Positions 19,525 to 22,695 of a stretch of DNA of 22,695 nucleotides are shown piece by piece. A model generated the notes under the pieces. That model ran no database searches. It had not been told where the DNA came from and saw only the letters and a list, made by a program, of their open reading frames with translations. The DNA comes from a virus. The DNA lies in IMG/VR virus record IMGVR_UViG_3300049846_000669, positions 1-22,695 of that record. One strand, given 5' to 3'. The translations under genes were made by a program, and so were the position numbers. The first letter of the stretch is position 1; every line of letters begins with the position of its first letter.

Positions 19525-20582
19525 CAGAGGTTTGGCGGTGGGGTGAAGTTCGTCGTCCACCGGCAGCTCTCTTCAAACTTGACGCCGTGGACTAAGACCG
19601 CTTGCGGCGGATCGGTGCGTGAAACAGTGTGGCCGAACGACACGTTGATGCTGGTTGAGCCGCTAGCTGTTGCGACTTGAACCGTGGATAGCCCAGTAGC
19701 GCTGGTGCCCAGCAGCACCCCGTTGAAGAACGCATAGGCTGAGCCGTCCTTAAAGGTCATAGCAGCGTGATGCCATACCCCAGGGCTCATATCGGGGGCG
19801 GCTGTGCTGCCGATTGGAACATTGCTGATCTCATAGGGTGCTGGCACGTTCGGGCGGTTGTATAAGCCGCTTGCCAGTCCGTACAAAAAGCGCTTGGTAG
19901 GGTCGCCGCTGGTGGTATCCAATCCAAAAGCCATCACTAATCCAGCAAAGTCAACCAACACCTCCGGCCAAGTTGAAGTCGCTACGAACGTGCTACCAAG
20001 CTGAAAGAACAGCTGAAAGGTAAACTGACGCACGCTACGGTTGGCACGGAGGCCGATCCCGCTAAAGCTCAGCGTTGGGAAATTGAGGTCTTGACTTCCA
20101 AGCTGCGTATTTCTGGAGCTGATGGCGGGTGCGTTATTTGGGCCTCCAGTAGCGAGATACGTGGGTCTGCCTAACCCTGCGGAATTGCTGGTGCCTGATG
20201 TCAGAGGTGATGGGTAGCCCGCTCGTGTTTGCAGTGGGAACACCGCTTGGGCGTAGGGAGCAAACCACAGGTTGGCGTTTGGTGGCTCAGTTGGACGCAG
20301 GAACCAATATCCCAGAGGGCGTAACACGCCAGGCTCCTCCTCCAGTGGCTGCCGCCCGAATGGGTCGGCTTGTGCTTTGACAATCTTGTCGCTGGTGTCC
20401 ACGCCGTTTAGGCGCCTGAGCTGTTCCCGCTGTACCTCCGCCTGCTCTGCGACCTTTCTGCGGTTATCACTTTCCAATTTCTGCAGACGGTTGGCCTCCA
20501 TCTGGGCTTTAGACTTTTCCAGCAGACTGGTGCTATCTGCGCCGCTGCGACCGTCAACGACGACATTGATCGTCGTTGACAT
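19524..20582 (-). CDS. LamG/concanavalin-like virion protein
   Basis: A 352-aa protein. Residues 10-65 form a coiled coil (LLEKSKAQMEANRLQKLESD, then KVAEQAEVQREQLRRL). Residues about 130-350 form a LamG-like jellyroll with the signature GVWHHAAMTFKDGSAYAFFNGVLLGT. This fold binds carbohydrates or proteins and occurs in phage decorations and fibres. There is no signal peptide. It likely forms a trimeric appendage or decoration. Confidence 0.8.
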   Translation of the reverse strand: MSTTINVVVDGRSGADSTSLLEKSKAQMEANRLQKLESDNRRKVAEQAEVQREQLRRLNGVDTSDKIVKAQADPFGRQPLEEEPGVLRPLGYWFLRPTEPPNANLWFAPYAQAVFPLQTRAGYPSPLTSGTSNSAGLGRPTYLATGGPNNAPAISSRNTQLGSQDLNFPTLSFSGIGLRANRSVRQFTFQLFFQLGSTFVATSTWPEVLVDFAGLVMAFGLDTTSGDPTKRFLYGLASGLYNRPNVPAPYEISNVPIGSTAAPDMSPGVWHHAAMTFKDGSAYAFFNGVLLGTSATGLSTVQVATASGSTSINVSFGHTVSRTDPPQAVLVHGVKFEESCRWTTNFTPPPNL

Positions 20583-20584
20583 CG

Positions 20585-20986
20585 TTAGTCGTCCTGACGC
20601 AGGCTGATGCGGTACGTCTGGGTCTGCCCAGCACTCAGTGAGATGTTGGGACTTTCACTAATGATGCTATGCGGGTAGGTAGCTCCGTCAATGTAAAGCA
20701 CCACGGTGTCATAGCTGTAGGGAGCAGAGGCAGTGAACGCAGCGTCAATATCGGGCATCACATAGGCTGCGGCTGTGTTACTCCAGGCGCCGGTGGCAAT
20801 CACAGCTGAGAAGCGCACGTAGCCACTACCGCTCAGCTCCACCGTCTGCCAGTTGGCCACAGTGCTGCTGGCCGTGTAGCCCGTCACACCGACGTTGCAC
20901 AACATAACCTTGAGGGTTTCGCCCTCAAGGCACAGCGCCGCCTGTCGCTCCAGCTCCTTTGGGCTGATCGTTGTGGTTTGCGCCAT
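20585..20986 (-). CDS. Virion protein (133 aa)
   Basis: A strand-rich protein with LERQAALCLEGETLKVMLCNVGVTGYTASS, followed by an Ala/Tyr-rich middle, VVLYIDGATYPHSIIS and a final strand. The layout (LKVMLCN...YTAS...W..VE..GSGY) resembles the neighbouring 144-aa protein, so the two may be distant paralogues. Probably a tail or decoration component. It starts four bases after the upstream gene's end. Confidence 0.7.
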   Translation of the reverse strand: MAQTTTISPKELERQAALCLEGETLKVMLCNVGVTGYTASSTVANWQTVELSGSGYVRFSAVIATGAWSNTAAAYVMPDIDAAFTASAPYSYDTVVLYIDGATYPHSIISESPNISLSAGQTQTYRISLRQDD

Positions 20987-20989
20987 TGC

Positions 20990-21424
20990 TTAGGCCACCG
21001 TGAAGGTGAAGATACCGTTGGCATCCCAGATAATCTGAAAGATGCCGCCGTCCGTTACGGTTTGCGTGCCTCCAAAGTCAATGAACAGCACCGGCGGCGA
21101 GTTGGCGTCTGTTGAGTTGTAGAGAATGCCATACGCGGCGCTGAGAGAGCCAGCTGCTGGCACTGTCCAAGACACATCGTTCGCGTCAAACTTAGCGTCG
21201 TTAGTCGTGACCGTCGTAATTGCTACACCAGCAAGCGTGGCTCCTCCTGTTGTGTAACCGTTGCCGGCAGCGACTTCCGTCTTGGTGATGCCGGCGAGCG
21301 TTGTGGCTGCTGCCGAGAATGTGGCTGTGGTGTAAAGCGCCACTTTGTAGGTGTCCGCGGCAATGTTGGCGCCAGACGCAAACCGCTGCGCGTTGTGATC
21401 AAACTGCGAAACGGTGACTGGCAT
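20990..21424 (-). CDS. Conserved phage virion protein (144 aa)
   Basis: Matches a widespread phage structural pattern: FASGANIAADTYKVALYTTATF, then AAGNGYTTGGATLAG, WTVPAAGSLSAAYGILYNST, SPPVLFIDFGGTQTV and GGIFQIIWDANGIFTFTV. Proteins of this type occur in tail or decoration gene blocks of many environmental phages. The motif AACCTAGGCACA stands 13 bases before its ATG. Confidence 0.75.
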   Translation of the reverse strand: MPVTVSQFDHNAQRFASGANIAADTYKVALYTTATFSAAATTLAGITKTEVAAGNGYTTGGATLAGVAITTVTTNDAKFDANDVSWTVPAAGSLSAAYGILYNSTDANSPPVLFIDFGGTQTVTDGGIFQIIWDANGIFTFTVA

Positions 21425-21437
21425 GATTCCAGGCGTG

Positions 21438-21449
21438 TGTGCCTAGGTT
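21438..21449 (-). promoter_or_regulatory. Late-region motif AACCTAGGCACA, copy 2
   Basis: This is the same 12-mer as at 12689-12700, here 13 bases before the ATG at 21424, in a 30-base gap in an otherwise tightly packed gene block. Both copies lie at nearly the same distance from a start codon. Confidence 0.35.
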
Positions 21450-21454
21450 GCCCC

Positions 21455-22695
21455 TTAGGCTTGGGTTGGGGCCAGTGCCGCCACCGTGATGTTTGCTGCA
21501 GGTGGTCGCATGTGCCACAGAGCGCCAGGGACGTTCGGCGCCAAAGCTGTGATCGTGACGGTGGCAGTGGCAGGATTAGCGTAGATACCAACCTCTCGTC
21601 CCACCACCGGCACCAACGCCGTGATGGTGCTATCCACGCTTGCTGGACGTACATCCACGCTCGTATCAACGCGTGGTGGCAGAGCAGCAACCGTTGTGTC
21701 ACCACCAAATGGCACCGCAAAACTACTGACCCTGGTGGTCTGAAGTGCCGTGCGAGTGCCAATCGCCACCGCTGTCAGTAGCTCTAGCGCATACGGCAAA
21801 GAGGTCACCTCCATACTGGTGCGGGTTCGACCCTGCGACACCACCGTCTCGTTCCAAGGCGGTACGGGCTCGGTGTAAGTGATCTGTCCGCCAACCACCG
21901 CTGGAGCGCTTGGGAGCTGTGTAATCCCAGGTGCGACCGGGAACCACCAGTTGGTGGAGCCGGTGCCACCGCCAATCGCACCCCAGAACATCGCGTCAGT
22001 GCTGGCGATCACGCCGTTGGCGTCAAACGTCCAGCTGGTGCCGTTCGTCTTGTAAAGCGCCATCACCCCATTGGCTTGCAAAGCCAAGCTGCTCATGGGT
22101 GCAGACGGCATCTTCTCCGGTGCCATCTGCATTTGCATCCCGTGGCGGTTTCCTAGTAGCAATCGGTTCTGAACCCGACCAAAGGCTCGTGCTTTCGCCT
22201 CGGCGTCACTCTTCACCGCTGCGTAGGTCACATCTGGGCAGGTGCCGGTACGGACAAAGGTGTCATCCGGCGCATAGGGCATGGAGAAGGTTGTGACATC
22301 AGTGGCGTAGGTCGCACCGCTCACATAGGTAGTTTCAGAGACGCTCTGCTGTCCGTAGCCCGATTTACCGCTGCCTGGTGGTGGAGGGGCAGCATCACCC
22401 GCTTTCAGTCGAGCTGCCTCCTCAGGGTCTTTTTTCGCCAAAGCGTCCAGCAATTTGTCGCTGGTGCTGGGGCGGCGCTGTAAAAACGCCTCTCTGCCGG
22501 TTGCAATCCGAAGTTCCGACGACCCCCAGACGACCCGCAATGCTGCATCGGCATAGTCGGCAATCCACTCGCCGTTTTGCTGTCGCAACGCAATGTCCTG
22601 CTGACCACGCTGCGTCTCGCCATAGCTGACGTAATACTGCGTCTCTACCTTTGTGGTTGGAGCCTGATATAGCTGTCCATTGCTCAAGACTTGAC
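21455..22695 (-). CDS. Large virion protein, 5' end cut by window edge
   Basis: At least 410 residues. The first formal start here is TTG 22687, but the frame is open to the window edge, so the true start may lie outside. The N-terminus (QYYVSYGETQRGQQDIALRQQNGEWI) is followed by a Pro/Gly linker, a variable middle with a Trp/Gly-rich part (MFWGAIGGGTGSTNWWFPVAPG), and a C-terminal third of repeated strands (TTVAALPPRV, STITALVPVV, VTITALAPNV, ITVAALAPT). These short repeats look like a beta-stack in a tail or fibre protein. I cannot assign a specific family. Confidence 0.7.
   Translation of the reverse strand, partial: QVLSNGQLYQAPTTKVETQYYVSYGETQRGQQDIALRQQNGEWIADYADAALRVVWGSSELRIATGREAFLQRRPSTSDKLLDALAKKDPEEAARLKAGDAAPPPPGSGKSGYGQQSVSETTYVSGATYATDVTTFSMPYAPDDTFVRTGTCPDVTYAAVKSDAEAKARAFGRVQNRLLLGNRHGMQMQMAPEKMPSAPMSSLALQANGVMALYKTNGTSWTFDANGVIASTDAMFWGAIGGGTGSTNWWFPVAPGITQLPSAPAVVGGQITYTEPVPPWNETVVSQGRTRTSMEVTSLPYALELLTAVAIGTRTALQTTRVSSFAVPFGGDTTVAALPPRVDTSVDVRPASVDSTITALVPVVGREVGIYANPATATVTITALAPNVPGALWHMRPPAANITVAALAPTQA

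Noticed and set aside
1-22695. tRNA genes, CRISPR arrays, IS elements, attachment sites
   Set aside because: No cloverleaf-like sequence, regularly spaced repeats, transposase or integrase-adjacent duplicated core was seen. Serine-integrase sites are too short and variable to call by eye.

Overview
The window looks like part of a temperate, tailed cyanophage genome (a prophage or phage contig). The likely host is a GC-rich picocyanobacterium of the Synechococcus/Cyanobium type. The evidence is a large serine recombinase, a repressor-like gene, a Sak3-like annealing protein, an RpoD-type sigma factor, an endolysin cassette and a long block of virion genes. One 83-aa virion protein resembles a family I associate with marine cyanophages. 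The host assignment is inference. Terminase, portal, capsid and tape-measure genes are not seen and probably lie beyond the right edge. Neither attachment site nor flanking host DNA is recognisable.

Layout. (1) 1-752, minus: four tiny genes, each junction an ATGA overlap, behind a promoter at 787-815. (2) 964-3903, minus: a replication/recombination operon. It encodes a ribbon-helix-helix-like protein whose gene carries a candidate replication origin, a 130-aa unknown, a CoiA-like nuclease and a RecB-like exonuclease broken by one frameshift. Its promoter (3984-4012) has an inverted repeat filling the spacer. (3) 4078-4709, minus: a small RHH protein with its own terminator, and a 96-aa unknown. 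(4) 4750-9188, plus: serine integrase, HTH-like regulator, annealing protein and seven small genes, ending at a strong intrinsic terminator. (5) 9228-10130, plus: a sigma factor starting 12 bases after that terminator. (6) 10078-10517: two small genes of opposite orientation. (7) 10473-12674, minus: lysis cassette, with a GH24 + C39-like endolysin, a one-TM coiled-coil protein, a 59-aa holin candidate and three small genes. One of these is a membrane-anchored helix-turn-helix. (8) 12723-22695, minus: virion genes (tail fibres, glycine-rich adhesin, LamG-like protein) and a tail-chaperone-like pair joined by a textbook A AAA AAG -1 frameshift site. The last gene is cut by the window edge.

How it may work together. 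The palindrome AGCCTAGGCT lies in or beside the promoters of the small-gene cluster, the integrase and the annealing-protein operon, suggesting one regulator controls all three. A related 12-mer, AACCTAGGCACA, sits 13-14 bases before two late genes and may be a late control element, possibly read by the phage sigma factor. The annealing protein and the RecB-like exonuclease would form a phage recombination pair, but the exonuclease needs frameshift correction to be functional. Several genes shorter than 60 codons were found by hand and are included.
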